A stretch of DNA of 52,700 bases from Flavobacteriales bacterium (GTDB lineage Bacteria; Bacteroidota; Bacteroidia; Flavobacteriales_E; Vicingaceae). The position numbers were made by a program, and so were the translations under genes. The stretch covers positions 1 through 52,700 of the forward strand of contig JABTUP010000021.1 in assembly GCA_015075325.1 (NCBI GenBank), written 5' to 3'. This document shows, piece after piece, positions 1-9,329 of the stretch; position 1 is the stretch's first letter; each line of letters begins with the position of its first letter. The notes under the pieces were generated by a model. That model made no database searches. It was not told the DNA's origin and saw only the letters and a program-made list of their open reading frames with translations.

Positions 1-1
1 T

Positions 2-733
2 TCAGTACTAAATGATGTAAAGGTATTAGTACCTCGACCGATTGAACAAACCAACGAATTTGTTGAAAAACTAGTTAACCTTGGGGCTGTTCCTGTGGTT
101 TTTCCTTTAATTGAAGTTAAATCAATTAATCAAGACAAGCTTAACGAAGTTTTTACTAGCGAAACCTTTGACTGGATTATTTTTACTAGTGGAATTGCCG
201 TAAAATGTTTTTTTGAAGTTATTAGCTCAAAAAAAATAAATTCGAAAATTGCAGCAGTTGGGACCCAAACTAAAGCAGCTATAGAATTATTGGGATTAAA
301 AGTAGATTTTATCCCATCGGCAGCTACTGCACAAAAACTGGCAAAAGAAATTCCTGTAAAGAAAAACGAAAAAATATTAATACCTCGTTCAAAAATTGCC
401 AACGACACTATTTTAGAAATTTTAAAAAAGAAAGAAGTTAAAATTACCACTATTGCCACTTACGACAACACCCCTGTTGCCTATTCGAAAGAAGAAATTG
501 AGGAAGTTTTACAAACACCTATTGATGTAATAACCTTTACAAGTGGCTCAACTGTTGACAGTTTTATGGATTTAATCAGAAAACATAAAATTAAGCTTGG
601 AAGCATAAAAAAAGTATCGATAGGACCATCAACCACTGCCGCAGCAGAAAAACGACACTTAACCATTGATGCTACTGCAGAAATTCATAACCTCGATGGG
701 TTAATTGATGCCATTGTTGCCGTTGTAAATTAA
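2..733 (+). CDS. hemD: Uroporphyrinogen-III synthase, 5'-truncated
   Basis: This enzyme closes and inverts ring D of hydroxymethylbilane to make uroporphyrinogen III in haem synthesis. The reading frame is open from base 2, so the gene starts left of the window. The first visible residues (VKVLVPRP..) look like the N-terminal beta strand of the family. A GTG at 95 is internal and not the true start. Family-like segments include FTSGIAVKCF, a GTQT turn, the second-half TFTSGSTV motif and SIGPSTTAAAE near the end. About 243 codons are present, close to the usual 240-260, so few residues are missing. The gene ends just before a strong bidirectional terminator. Confidence 0.88.
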   Translation, partial: SVLNDVKVLVPRPIEQTNEFVEKLVNLGAVPVVFPLIEVKSINQDKLNEVFTSETFDWIIFTSGIAVKCFFEVISSKKINSKIAAVGTQTKAAIELLGLKVDFIPSAATAQKLAKEIPVKKNEKILIPRSKIANDTILEILKKKEVKITTIATYDNTPVAYSKEEIEEVLQTPIDVITFTSGSTVDSFMDLIRKHKIKLGSIKKVSIGPSTTAAAEKRHLTIDATAEIHNLDGLIDAIVAVVN

Positions 734-737
734 AAAA

Positions 738-764
738 GCACCGACAAACGTCGGTGCTTTTTTT
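738..764. terminator. Bidirectional rho-independent terminator
   Basis: A perfect 8-bp stem (GCACCGAC at 738-745, GTCGGTGC at 750-757) with loop AAAC is followed by a T run and preceded by an A run. It can therefore stop both hemD on the plus strand and the surface-protein operon on the minus strand. Confidence 0.9.
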
Positions 765-793
765 AGTTTTTAAGTCAAGTTATAAAAAACTTT

Positions 794-2692
794 CTACTTA
801 TTAATTTTGGTAACCTTAAATTCGGTTCTTCGGTTTTGTTGATGTTCTTCTCTGGTACAAACCACATCATTAGCACAATGGTTAACCAATTTCTTTTCGC
901 CATAACCTTTGTAAGTTAGACGTTTTTGGTCGATACCGTTTGCAATAATGTATTGAACTGCAGCCATTGCTCTTTTTTCAGAAAGAATATCGTTGTATCG
1001 ATCGTTACCTCTCGAATCGGTATGAGAGCTTAACTCAATTTCAATGTTGGGGTTATCAACTAATATTTTAACTAACTTATCCAACCCTAAAACTGCATCG
1101 GGTCTAATGTTCCATTTATCGAAATCGTAATAGATGTTTTCTAAAACAATTGGTTTATCAAGCACTATTGGTTCTACTTCAAAATCGGCATAAAAATCTT
1201 GCGAATACTTTAATCCAACTGTCGAAATTTTATCGGTTCGAGTAAAACATCCTTCTTTAGTACAGTACAAATCGTAATCGGCTTCGGGTTCTAATTTAAG
1301 TTCGAAATTTCCTTTAGCATCGCTAACCATACTAATTACTTTTCCTGTTTTAGCATTGGTAACTTGCACTGTTACACCTTTTACTCGGGTTTGAGTACCT
1401 TTTAAACGAGCTTTTCCATAAAGGTTAAATTTTGGTGGTTTTTTATCAAAAGCATACATTTTATCGGCATCTGTTCTAGATGAAGAAACGAAACCTACAT
1501 TCGCATTTTTTTTGCTTAAATTAAAACCAAAATCGTCTTTTGATGAATTTAAAGGATAGTTTAGGTTTTCGGGTTTTGCCCAAACCTCACCGTTAAAATA
1601 GGTAATAAAAACATCTAATCCACCCATGGAATTGTGTGCATTTGAAGAAAAATACAATGCATCGTCGGTATGGATGTATGGGAACATTTCGTTGCCTTTC
1701 GTGTTTACAATAGCACCTAAATTTTCTGGTTTCGACCAATTTGAACCGTCCCAAACACTTTTGTAAATATCAGTTCCACCAAACCCTCCTGGCATATCCG
1801 AAACAAAATAAAGTGTTTTTTCGTCGGCAGAAAGTGTTGGGTGTCCAATCGAATAATCATCGCTATTAAAAGGAAATTCTTCTAAATTTTTCCATTTCCC
1901 ATCTTTTAAAGTTGCTTTAAATATTTTCAGGTTGTTTTCTTTGTTTTCGTTTACTTTCATTTTGCGTTTAAAGTAATTGCTTCGTGTAAAATAAACGGTA
2001 TTTCCATCGTTTGAAAAACAAGCTGGTCCTTCATGAAATCGACCATTAACATCTCCTTTCAACAGTTGTGGATTCATCCAGAAACCATCTTCATCTTTTT
2101 TAATTTCATACAAATCAAGGTATGAATTGCCTGTCCACTGGCTTTTTTTACTACCCGAAAAAACTTCTTTATCAGCAACAAATACAGCTCCTTCCTGATA
2201 TTCGATGATGCTAAAACTGTTTTTAAATTCGTCGTAATTTATCGGATATAATTTATAAAGCGTAGTATCTCGGTATCGTTCTCCAACAGAAATGCACGAT
2301 GCAAGCAACATTTGTGCAACAGCATCATCGGGGTATGAGCTTAAATATTTTTTAAAATATGGAATAGCTTCGTTGTGTTCGCCATTCGACATTAAAATTT
2401 TTGCGTAGTTAAAATTGATTTGAGGCGAATAGGTTTCACGTTTTACAGCAACCTTGTACAGTTTTTCGGCTTCTTTCAAATTGTTCATTTTGTAATACGA
2501 ATCGGCCAATTTTTCTTCTACTTCTGGCACATAAGTTTTGTTATGAACTTTTTGATAATGCGGAATTGCAGATGAATAGGCTAAATTATCATGATAACCG
2601 TTACCTTTTCGAATGTGATATTCTGTTGAGCATGAAATTGCCACTAATGAGATTAGTGCAACAGAGAGTCCTTTTATTAATCTATTTTTCAT
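794..2692 (-). CDS. PorE-like OmpA-family lipoprotein (TPR, PD40 propeller, CRD, OmpA)
   Basis: The 632-residue protein begins with a lipoprotein signal peptide (..LVAISCSTEY, lipobox Cys at about 21). TPR-like helices follow at roughly 35-135, then PD40/WD40-like propeller blades at about 150-420 (for example TLYFVSDMPGGFGGTDIY). A carboxypeptidase-regulatory-like beta domain spans about 425-500, and an OmpA peptidoglycan-binding domain covers 515-632 (ELSSHTDSRGND, LSEKRAMAAV). This order matches PorE of the type IX secretion system, which anchors the PorP/PorKLMN machinery to peptidoglycan. The gene follows a PorP/SprF gene 17 bp downstream and a giant type B cargo gene, so it is probably the anchor for that cargo's dedicated module. 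Bacteroidota carry many paralogues, so no gene symbol is given. Confidence 0.85.
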   Translation of the reverse strand: MKNRLIKGLSVALISLVAISCSTEYHIRKGNGYHDNLAYSSAIPHYQKVHNKTYVPEVEEKLADSYYKMNNLKEAEKLYKVAVKRETYSPQINFNYAKILMSNGEHNEAIPYFKKYLSSYPDDAVAQMLLASCISVGERYRDTTLYKLYPINYDEFKNSFSIIEYQEGAVFVADKEVFSGSKKSQWTGNSYLDLYEIKKDEDGFWMNPQLLKGDVNGRFHEGPACFSNDGNTVYFTRSNYFKRKMKVNENKENNLKIFKATLKDGKWKNLEEFPFNSDDYSIGHPTLSADEKTLYFVSDMPGGFGGTDIYKSVWDGSNWSKPENLGAIVNTKGNEMFPYIHTDDALYFSSNAHNSMGGLDVFITYFNGEVWAKPENLNYPLNSSKDDFGFNLSKKNANVGFVSSSRTDADKMYAFDKKPPKFNLYGKARLKGTQTRVKGVTVQVTNAKTGKVISMVSDAKGNFELKLEPEADYDLYCTKEGCFTRTDKISTVGLKYSQDFYADFEVEPIVLDKPIVLENIYYDFDKWNIRPDAVLGLDKLVKILVDNPNIEIELSSHTDSRGNDRYNDILSEKRAMAAVQYIIANGIDQKRLTYKGYGEKKLVNHCANDVVCTREEHQQNRRTEFKVTKINK

Positions 2693-2709
2693 GTATAGTT
2701 TTTTTTACA

Positions 2710-3633
2710 TTAAAAGAAACGAGGAGTTTTAACTTTTGGTAAATCTTTACCAAAATCAATTCCCAACATTATTTCATGTGAGCCATAAGAGTATTTGTTT
2801 AATTCGGTAAGTGTTATATCGTAAGAATAACCAATTCGAAAAAACATATTGGTTTGATATTCGAGAATAATAGCCACCGCATCTTTTGAACGATAAGAAA
2901 GACCAACCCAATAAGCATTTTTATATACTGCACTTAAATTGATATCAACCTCAAATGGTGCATTTTGAACATATTTTCCTAATACAGATGGTTTTAATTT
3001 AATGTTTTCAGCCACATCAAAAACATAACCTCCAGTAAGTAAATAATGTCTTCTTAAAAAAGATGATTTGGTTAAATTTAAACTAAAATCAACTCCACTT
3101 TGGTAAGCAAATAAGGTAGGAATAGATAATCCAACGTAGTATTTTTCGGCATAATAATATGCCCCAGCACCAAATTTTGGAAGCACTTTACTGGTTAAAT
3201 CGTTTTGAAAAACTACATCGTTGTCCCAAACAGTTAAATCGGTTAATCGAGCACTGTATTGCGAAAATCCTGCGTTAATACCAAAAGCAAGTTTTGCATC
3301 GTTGCCGGTTTTAATACTGTAAGAGTAGTTAAACACCATGGTATTTTGACGAGTTACACCTATCCTATCGTGAAAAAACACAACCCCTAACCCCATGTTT
3401 TGACTAGGAAGAGGACCATCAACCGCAGCAATACCTGTTTCAGGAGCACCATCTAAACCTACCCATTGGTTTCTAAAAGTTAAAGTAGATGACCAATAAG
3501 GATGAGAACCTGCATAAGCTGGATTTAAGAATAATCCATTAAACATGTATTGAGTTAACAAGGGGTCTTGCTGAGCTTTAGCCTCTGGCATATAAAAAGC
3601 TGCAATTAATATTATTAGAACTAATTTTTTCAT
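2710..3633 (-). CDS. PorP/SprF-family type IX secretion membrane protein
   Basis: A 307-residue outer-membrane beta barrel with a signal peptide ending near AKAQQDP. The family signature follows at once (LTQYMFNGLFLNPAYAGS), and the strands have alternating aromatic ends. Proteins of this family are the outer-membrane partners required for secretion and surface attachment of T9SS cargo with type B C-terminal domains, as SprF is for SprB. The gene lies 33 bp downstream of a giant adhesin with exactly such a C-terminus and 17 bp upstream of a PorE-like gene. The three are probably one transcript. The family assignment is firm; pairing with this adhesin is inferred from the context. Confidence 0.9.
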   Translation of the reverse strand: MKKLVLIILIAAFYMPEAKAQQDPLLTQYMFNGLFLNPAYAGSHPYWSSTLTFRNQWVGLDGAPETGIAAVDGPLPSQNMGLGVVFFHDRIGVTRQNTMVFNYSYSIKTGNDAKLAFGINAGFSQYSARLTDLTVWDNDVVFQNDLTSKVLPKFGAGAYYYAEKYYVGLSIPTLFAYQSGVDFSLNLTKSSFLRRHYLLTGGYVFDVAENIKLKPSVLGKYVQNAPFEVDINLSAVYKNAYWVGLSYRSKDAVAIILEYQTNMFFRIGYSYDITLTELNKYSYGSHEIMLGIDFGKDLPKVKTPRFF

Positions 3634-3666
3634 ATATCGTTAGATTTTTAGTCTGTTCATGTATTA

Positions 3667-6177
3667 TTATCTTCTTAAATCAACATAACCTTTTAAAGTA
3701 ATGTCTTCATTTCCAAATGCAGTAAATACTACAAAATAAGTAGCATCGGGTAATGGTTCTCCACTTTGGTTCACGCCTTCCCATTCGTTACTATAATTGG
3801 CTTTTTGGTAAACAATATTTCCCCAGCGGTTAAATACAGTAATTTCGTTTCGAGGGTAAGCCTCAATACCTTTTACTACAAAATAATCGTTGCTACCATC
3901 TTGGTTAGGTGAAAAGCCTGATGGTATTTCAAGTGGATTTGGCTGTGTTAATATTGCTTTTGCATAAGCCAAACAACCATTTTCATCTGTCACTATTAAA
4001 GAGTATTCTCCAGCAACTAAATCGCTAATTTCAGGTTCTGTGCTTCCGTTCGACCATAAATAGGTGTAAGGAGAAACACCACCAAAAACAGTTGAATTAA
4101 TGTATCCATCGTTTTCACCATAAAGGCTGATGTTGGTTTCTGATGGATATGATGAAACTGTTAATTCAATGAACAACGAGTCGGGTTGATTTACCGTTAC
4201 AGTATGATTTACCTGACAACCAAAAATATCGGTTACAGTTACATCATAATTTCCGATTGGTAAATTATTTACAAAAGCAGTTGTATCTCCAGTAGACCAA
4301 AGGAAATTGTACGGAGCATTACCGCTTCTAATAAACACATCAACTGATCCGTTGTTACCAGCATAACATAATACATCAGTAGAACTAACCTCTGCAATTA
4401 AATTTGAAATAGAATTAATTGTTCCTGTAAATTGTGCTGTACATAAATTTATATCAGTTACTGTCATAGTATACGTTCCGGCAACAACATTATTTAAATT
4501 TAAATCGGTTGTTCCATTTGACCAATTGTAAACATAAGGTGTTGTTCCTCCCGAAACTTGTGCTTGAATAGAACCGTTATTGGTGTTACAAGTTGCATCA
4601 TAAACAACTGTTTCTATCATTAATGAATCGGGTTGAGTTATTGTAGTAGAATAACTGATATTACACCCCTTGTTATCTGTAACATTTACAGAATAGTTTC
4701 CTGCTGTTAATCCGTTAACATCTTCTGTAATTTCGCCATTGCTCCACAAGTAAGTGTATGGTAAAATTCCACCGTTAACGGTAACATCTATAGCTCCATT
4801 CGATTCATTGAAACATTTAACTTTTGTATCAACTCCAGAAATGCTTAATGCTGTTGGTTCGTTAATTGCTGTTTGTGCAGTTGCAGAACAACCATTGGTA
4901 TCGGTTACAACTACACTATAGTTACCAGGAGCAAGACTATTGATGTCCTCAGTTATAGCCAAGTTACTCCATGCGTACGAATAAGGTGCTGTTCCATTGC
5001 TTACGGTTAAATCAATGCTTCCATCATTAAATCCGTTACAAGAAACATCTTCGGTATTTAACACCACAATTGGAGTTGGATGAATGGTAACATCAAAAGA
5101 ACATTGAGTCGTGTTGTTATGAATATCAATTACTTCGTATGTAATTATTGTTGTTCCAACAGGGAAATAAGAACCACTCGATAATCCTGCAATTTGATTT
5201 ACAGCTAATATTCCGCAATTATCATTTACTGTTGGAGAATTAAACACCACCAACGAATCGCAAGTAGCAATAGGATTGTTACATATTGCCTCTGGTACTT
5301 GAGTATCGTTAACGGTAACATTAAATTCACAAATAGAAACATTACCTGAACCATCTGTTACTGTATAAGTTACTGTTGTAGTTCCTACATTAAAGTAATC
5401 TCCCGTATTGTAATTGCTTACCATGGTAGCTCCACAATTATCGGTATATGTTGGAATTAACCAACTTACAACAGCACCACAAGAGTCGTTATCATTATTT
5501 ACGATAATATCTGTTGGACAGTTTGAAATTATTGGTAATTCAGTATCGTTAATTACAACATTAAATGAACAAGTATCTGTGTTTCCAACAGTATCAGTAA
5601 CGGTCCACAATACATTTGTTAAACCTAAGTTAAATGTTACTCCTAACAATGTATTTCCAGTACCTGATGTAGCACCACTCAACGTATAAGTTACTGAAGC
5701 TACAGTACAATTATCTGTTGCTGTTGCGTCCCAACTTGAATCTATGTGTGTATAATCACATACTCCTGAATCAGCAACAACAATTTGGTCGCCTGCTCCA
5801 CAGTTTAGTACGCTTGGAACAATGTTGTCGATTACTGTAATGTCGTAGGTACAGGTTACGCTGTTGCCTGAGGTATCGGTTACCGACCACAATACAGTTG
5901 TAATGCCTGTGTTAAAGTCTACTCCTTGTAAGGTGGTTAAGCCTGTTGCTGTGGTTGCTCCGCTTAACGCTGCTGTAATGGTTATATCCGTACAGTTGTC
6001 GCTTGCTGTTGCATCCCATGCGGTAGTATTTTGTGTGTAGTTGCACTCGTTAGCATCTACATTTACTGTTTGGTCGCCTGCTCCACAATTGATGATGCTT
6101 GGAGCTATGTTGTCGATTACTGTAATGTCGTAGGTACAGGTTACGCTGTTGCCTGAGGTATCGGTTACCGACCACAA
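3667..6177 (-). CDS. Giant HYR/SprB-repeat adhesin, C-terminal open part (type B T9SS sorting domain)
   Basis: This 836-residue open part is the C-terminal third of a protein that starts at 11906. Its Met at 6177 lies inside an HYR repeat and is not a biological start. In order it holds HYR domains (about 1-370; pattern WSVTDTSGN..CTYDITVIDN), then about five SprB repeats (about 375-745; pattern GGxxPYxYxWSNGxTTxxxxxLxAGxYxVxVTDxxGC). It ends in a gliding-motility/type B C-terminal domain (IPSGFSPNQDGSNDYF, FNRWGNIVYQ, DATYFVVF, GYVDLRR end). Such proteins are exported by the T9SS and held at the cell surface. The PorP/SprF gene follows in the same direction. The upstream frame is lost near 6300 through indels in the repeat array. 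Confidence 0.85.
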   Translation of the reverse strand: MWSVTDTSGNSVTCTYDITVIDNIAPSIINCGAGDQTVNVDANECNYTQNTTAWDATASDNCTDITITAALSGATTATGLTTLQGVDFNTGITTVLWSVTDTSGNSVTCTYDITVIDNIVPSVLNCGAGDQIVVADSGVCDYTHIDSSWDATATDNCTVASVTYTLSGATSGTGNTLLGVTFNLGLTNVLWTVTDTVGNTDTCSFNVVINDTELPIISNCPTDIIVNNDNDSCGAVVSWLIPTYTDNCGATMVSNYNTGDYFNVGTTTVTYTVTDGSGNVSICEFNVTVNDTQVPEAICNNPIATCDSLVVFNSPTVNDNCGILAVNQIAGLSSGSYFPVGTTIITYEVIDIHNNTTQCSFDVTIHPTPIVVLNTEDVSCNGFNDGSIDLTVSNGTAPYSYAWSNLAITEDINSLAPGNYSVVVTDTNGCSATAQTAINEPTALSISGVDTKVKCFNESNGAIDVTVNGGILPYTYLWSNGEITEDVNGLTAGNYSVNVTDNKGCNISYSTTITQPDSLMIETVVYDATCNTNNGSIQAQVSGGTTPYVYNWSNGTTDLNLNNVVAGTYTMTVTDINLCTAQFTGTINSISNLIAEVSSTDVLCYAGNNGSVDVFIRSGNAPYNFLWSTGDTTAFVNNLPIGNYDVTVTDIFGCQVNHTVTVNQPDSLFIELTVSSYPSETNISLYGENDGYINSTVFGGVSPYTYLWSNGSTEPEISDLVAGEYSLIVTDENGCLAYAKAILTQPNPLEIPSGFSPNQDGSNDYFVVKGIEAYPRNEITVFNRWGNIVYQKANYSNEWEGVNQSGEPLPDATYFVVFTAFGNEDITLKGYVDLRR

Positions 6178-8923
6178 TACAGTTGTAATGCCTGTGTTAA
6201 AGTCTACTCCTTGTAAGGTGGTTAAGCCTGTTGCTGTGGTTGCTCCGCTTAACGCTGCTGTAATGGTTATATCTGTACAGTTGTCGCTTGCTGTTGCGTC
6301 GTAGGTAGTGTTTATTATTGTAGTTATCGTAGCATCTACGTTTACTGTTTGGTCGCCTGCTCCACGGTTAGTACGCTTGGAACAATGTTGTGGAATTGCT
6401 GTAATGCTCGTAGGTACGGGTTACGCTGGTACTGGGGTATCAGTTACCGACCACAATACAGTTGTAATGCCTGTGTTAAGTCTACTCCTTATGGGTGGTT
6501 GAAGCCTGTGTATTGGTGCTCCATAACGCTGCTGTAATGGTTATATCCATTGCAGTTGTCAGCGCTGTTGCATCCACATGCGGTGGTGCTTTGTGTTAGT
6601 GCACTCGTTAGCATCTACGTTTACTGTTTGGTCGCCTGCTCCACAGTTTGGTAGCAGGTTAATGTTGTCGATTGCTGTAATGTCGTAGGTACAGGTTACG
6701 CTGTTGCCTGAAATTTGTCGGTTACCGACCACAATGCAGTTGTAAATACGCATGTTAAAAGTCTACTCCTTGTAAGGTGGTTAAGCCTGTTGCTGTGGTT
6801 GCTCCGCTTAACGCTGCTGTAATGGTTATATCCGTACAGTTGTCGCTTGCTGTTGCATCCCATGCGGTGATGTTTTGTGTAGTTGCACTCGTTAGCATCT
6901 ACATTTACTGTTTGGTCGCCTGCTCCACAATTGATGATGCTTGGAGCTATGTTGTCGATTACTGTAATGTCGTAGGTACAGGTTACGCTGTTGCCTGAGG
7001 TATCGGTTACCGACCACAATACAGTTGTAATGCCTGTGTTAAAGTCTACTCCTTGTAAGGTGGTTAAGCCTGTTGCTGTGGTTGCTCCGCTTAACGCTGC
7101 TGTAATGGTTATATCCGTACAGTTGTCGCTTGCTGTTGCATCCCATGCGGTAGTATTTTGTGTGTAGTTGCACTCGTTAGCATCTACATTTACTGTTTGG
7201 TCGCCTGCTCCACAATTGATGATGCTTGGAGCTATGTTGTCGATTACTGTAATGTCGTAGGTACAGGTTACGCTGTTGCCTGAAATTATCAGTTACCGAC
7301 CACAATACAGTTGTAATGCCTGTGTTAAAGTCTACTCCTTGTAAGGTGGTTAAGCCTGTTGCTGTGGTTGCTCCGCTTAACGCTGCTGTAATGGTTATAT
7401 CCGTACGGTTGTCGCTTTATATTTGCATCCCATGCGGTAGTATTTTGTGCGGTTGCTCGTTAGCATCTACACATTTACTGTTTGGTCATGCTCACGATTG
7501 GTGATGCTTGGGCTATGTTGTCGATTACTGTAATGTCGTAGGTACAGGTTACGCTGTTACTGGTATCGTTACCGACCGCAATGCAGTTGTAATGCTGTGT
7601 TAAAGTCTACTCCTTGGCAAAGATTGGTTAAGCCTGTTGCTGTGGTTGCTCCGCTTGCTGCTGTAATGGATTATATCTGTACAGTTGTCGCTTGCTGTTG
7701 CATCCGTAGGTAGTGTTTTATTAATAGTTACACTCGTTGGCATCTACGTTTACTGTTTGGTCGCCTGCTCCACAGTTTGGTACGCTTGGGTTTTAATGTT
7801 GTCGATTACTGTAATGTCGTAGGCACGGGTTACGCTGTTGCCTGAAATTATCGGTTACCGACCACAATACGGTTATGTGCCTGTCTACTCCTTGTAGATT
7901 GGTTAAATATGTTTCTTGTGGTTGCTCACCAACGCTGCTGTAATGGTTATATCCGTGCACGGTTGTCGCTTGTATTTGCATCGTGGGTGTTGCTTTATTG
8001 TGTAGTTACACTCGTTAGCATCTACGTTTACTGTTTGGTCATACTGCTCCACGGTTTAGTACTGTGGAACAATGTTGTCGATTGCTGTAATGTCGTAGGT
8101 ACGGAGTTGCGCTGTTGCCTGAAATTTATCGGTTACCATTACAATACGGTTATTAATGCCTGTGTTGAGTCTACTCCTTGTAAGGTGGTTAAATACTGTT
8201 GCTGTGGTTGCTCCAGCAACGCTGCTGTAATGGTTATATCCAAATACGGTTGTCAACGCTGGTACATGCGGTAGTATTTTGTGTGTGGTTGCTCGTTATC
8301 TACATTTACTGTTTGGTCGCCTGCTCCACAATTGATGATGCTTGGAGCTATGTTGTGATTACTGTAATGTCGTAGGTACAGGTTACGCTGTTGCCTGAGG
8401 TATCGGTTACCGACCACAATACAGTTGTAATGCCTGTGTTAAAGTCTACTCCTTGTAAGGTGGTTAAGCCTGTTGCTGTGGTTGCTCCGCTTAACGCTGC
8501 TGTAATGGTTATATCTGTACAGTTGTCGCTTGCTGTTGCATCCCATGCGGTAGTGTTTTGTGTGTAGTTACACTCGTTAGCATCTACGTTTACTGTTTGG
8601 TCGCCTGCTCCACAGTTTAGTACGCTTGGAACAATGTTGTCGATTACTGTAATGTCGTAGGTACAGGTTACGCTGTTGCCTGAGGTATCGGTTACCGACC
8701 ACAATACAGTTGTAATGCCTGTGTTAAAGTCTACTCCTTGTAAGGTGGTTAAGCCTGTTGCTGTGGTTGCTCCGCTTAACGCTGCTGTAATGGTTATATC
8801 TGTACAGTTGTCGCTTGCTGTTGCATCCCATGCGGTAGTGTTTTGTGTGTAGTTACACTCGTTAGCATCTACATTTACTGTTTGGTCGCCTGCTCCACAG
8901 TTTAGTACGCTTGGTTTTACAGT
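5827..8923 (-). repeat. Tandem array of about eleven 285-bp HYR-domain units
   Basis: The units begin near 5827, 6112, 6390, 6667, 6954, 7239, 7520, 7801, 8077, 8354 and 8639. Intact units are exactly 285 bp, or 95 codons, and encode one HYR beta-sandwich repeat each with paired cysteines. The units starting at 5827, 6954 and 8639 are clean and almost identical. Units starting at 6390, 6667, 7520, 7801 and 8077 differ by small insertions, deletions and many A-to-G changes on the plus strand, and are 276-287 bp long. The unit at 8354 lacks one base at its start. Near-identity suggests recent expansion or homogenisation. The damage looks like failed consensus in a repeat. Confidence 0.9.
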
Positions 8924-9329
8924 ATCTAAAACAGTAACAATAAAACTACATTGATTTGTATTTCCAAGGCTATCAGTTGCAGTCCATACTACATTTGTTA
9001 CTCTGTGTTAAATGCAACATTATTTAAAGTATTCCAGTTCCAACAGTAGCTCCTGTTGAGCATAAGTTAAATCAGTTTATAATAATACACAATTGTCAGT
9101 AGGGGAAGCATTAAAGGCACTAACTACTTGAGTATAGTTACAAGATGTTGAGGCTGAATAAATTGTTTGATCTGTAATACAATTAATAACAGGTTTTGTA
9201 GTATCTACTACAGTGGTAACTATTACTGAATCAGTACAATACATCAGCATCATCTGTTACAGTAACAAAATATTCATCATCAGATAATCCTATTAAATCC
9301 TCATTAGTTGAATTAAAACTAGGAATTAG
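6178..9329 (-). pseudogene. Frame-broken central part of the giant adhesin
   Basis: All three minus frames carry pieces of the same HYR protein in turn, for example an unbroken 118-codon piece at 8348-8704 and fragments at 6696-7019, 7793-7981 and 8056-8256. Between 8924 and 9329, outside the perfect array, more HYR-like sequence also changes frame, and an expected TGG reads TGA near 9328. Joining the frames gives one continuous protein from 11906 to 3667 of about 2,745 residues. Codon content looks normal wherever the frame holds. The clustering of indels suggests sequencing or assembly error rather than a dead gene, but genuine decay cannot be excluded from the sequence alone. Confidence 0.7.

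Noticed and set aside
5414..8274. Plus-strand open frames within the adhesin region (for example 5414-5689, 6777-6998, 7909-8274)
   Set aside because: They lie opposite the HYR coding sequence and only reflect its periodic composition.
6296..8355. A-to-G changes in repeat copies as diversity-generating retroelement activity
   Set aside because: Changes come with many indels that break the frame, are not limited to a C-terminal variable region, and no reverse transcriptase or template repeat is seen.
5827..8923. Periodic repeats as a possible CRISPR array
   Set aside because: The unit is 285 bp, codes for one protein domain, and has no short repeat-spacer structure.
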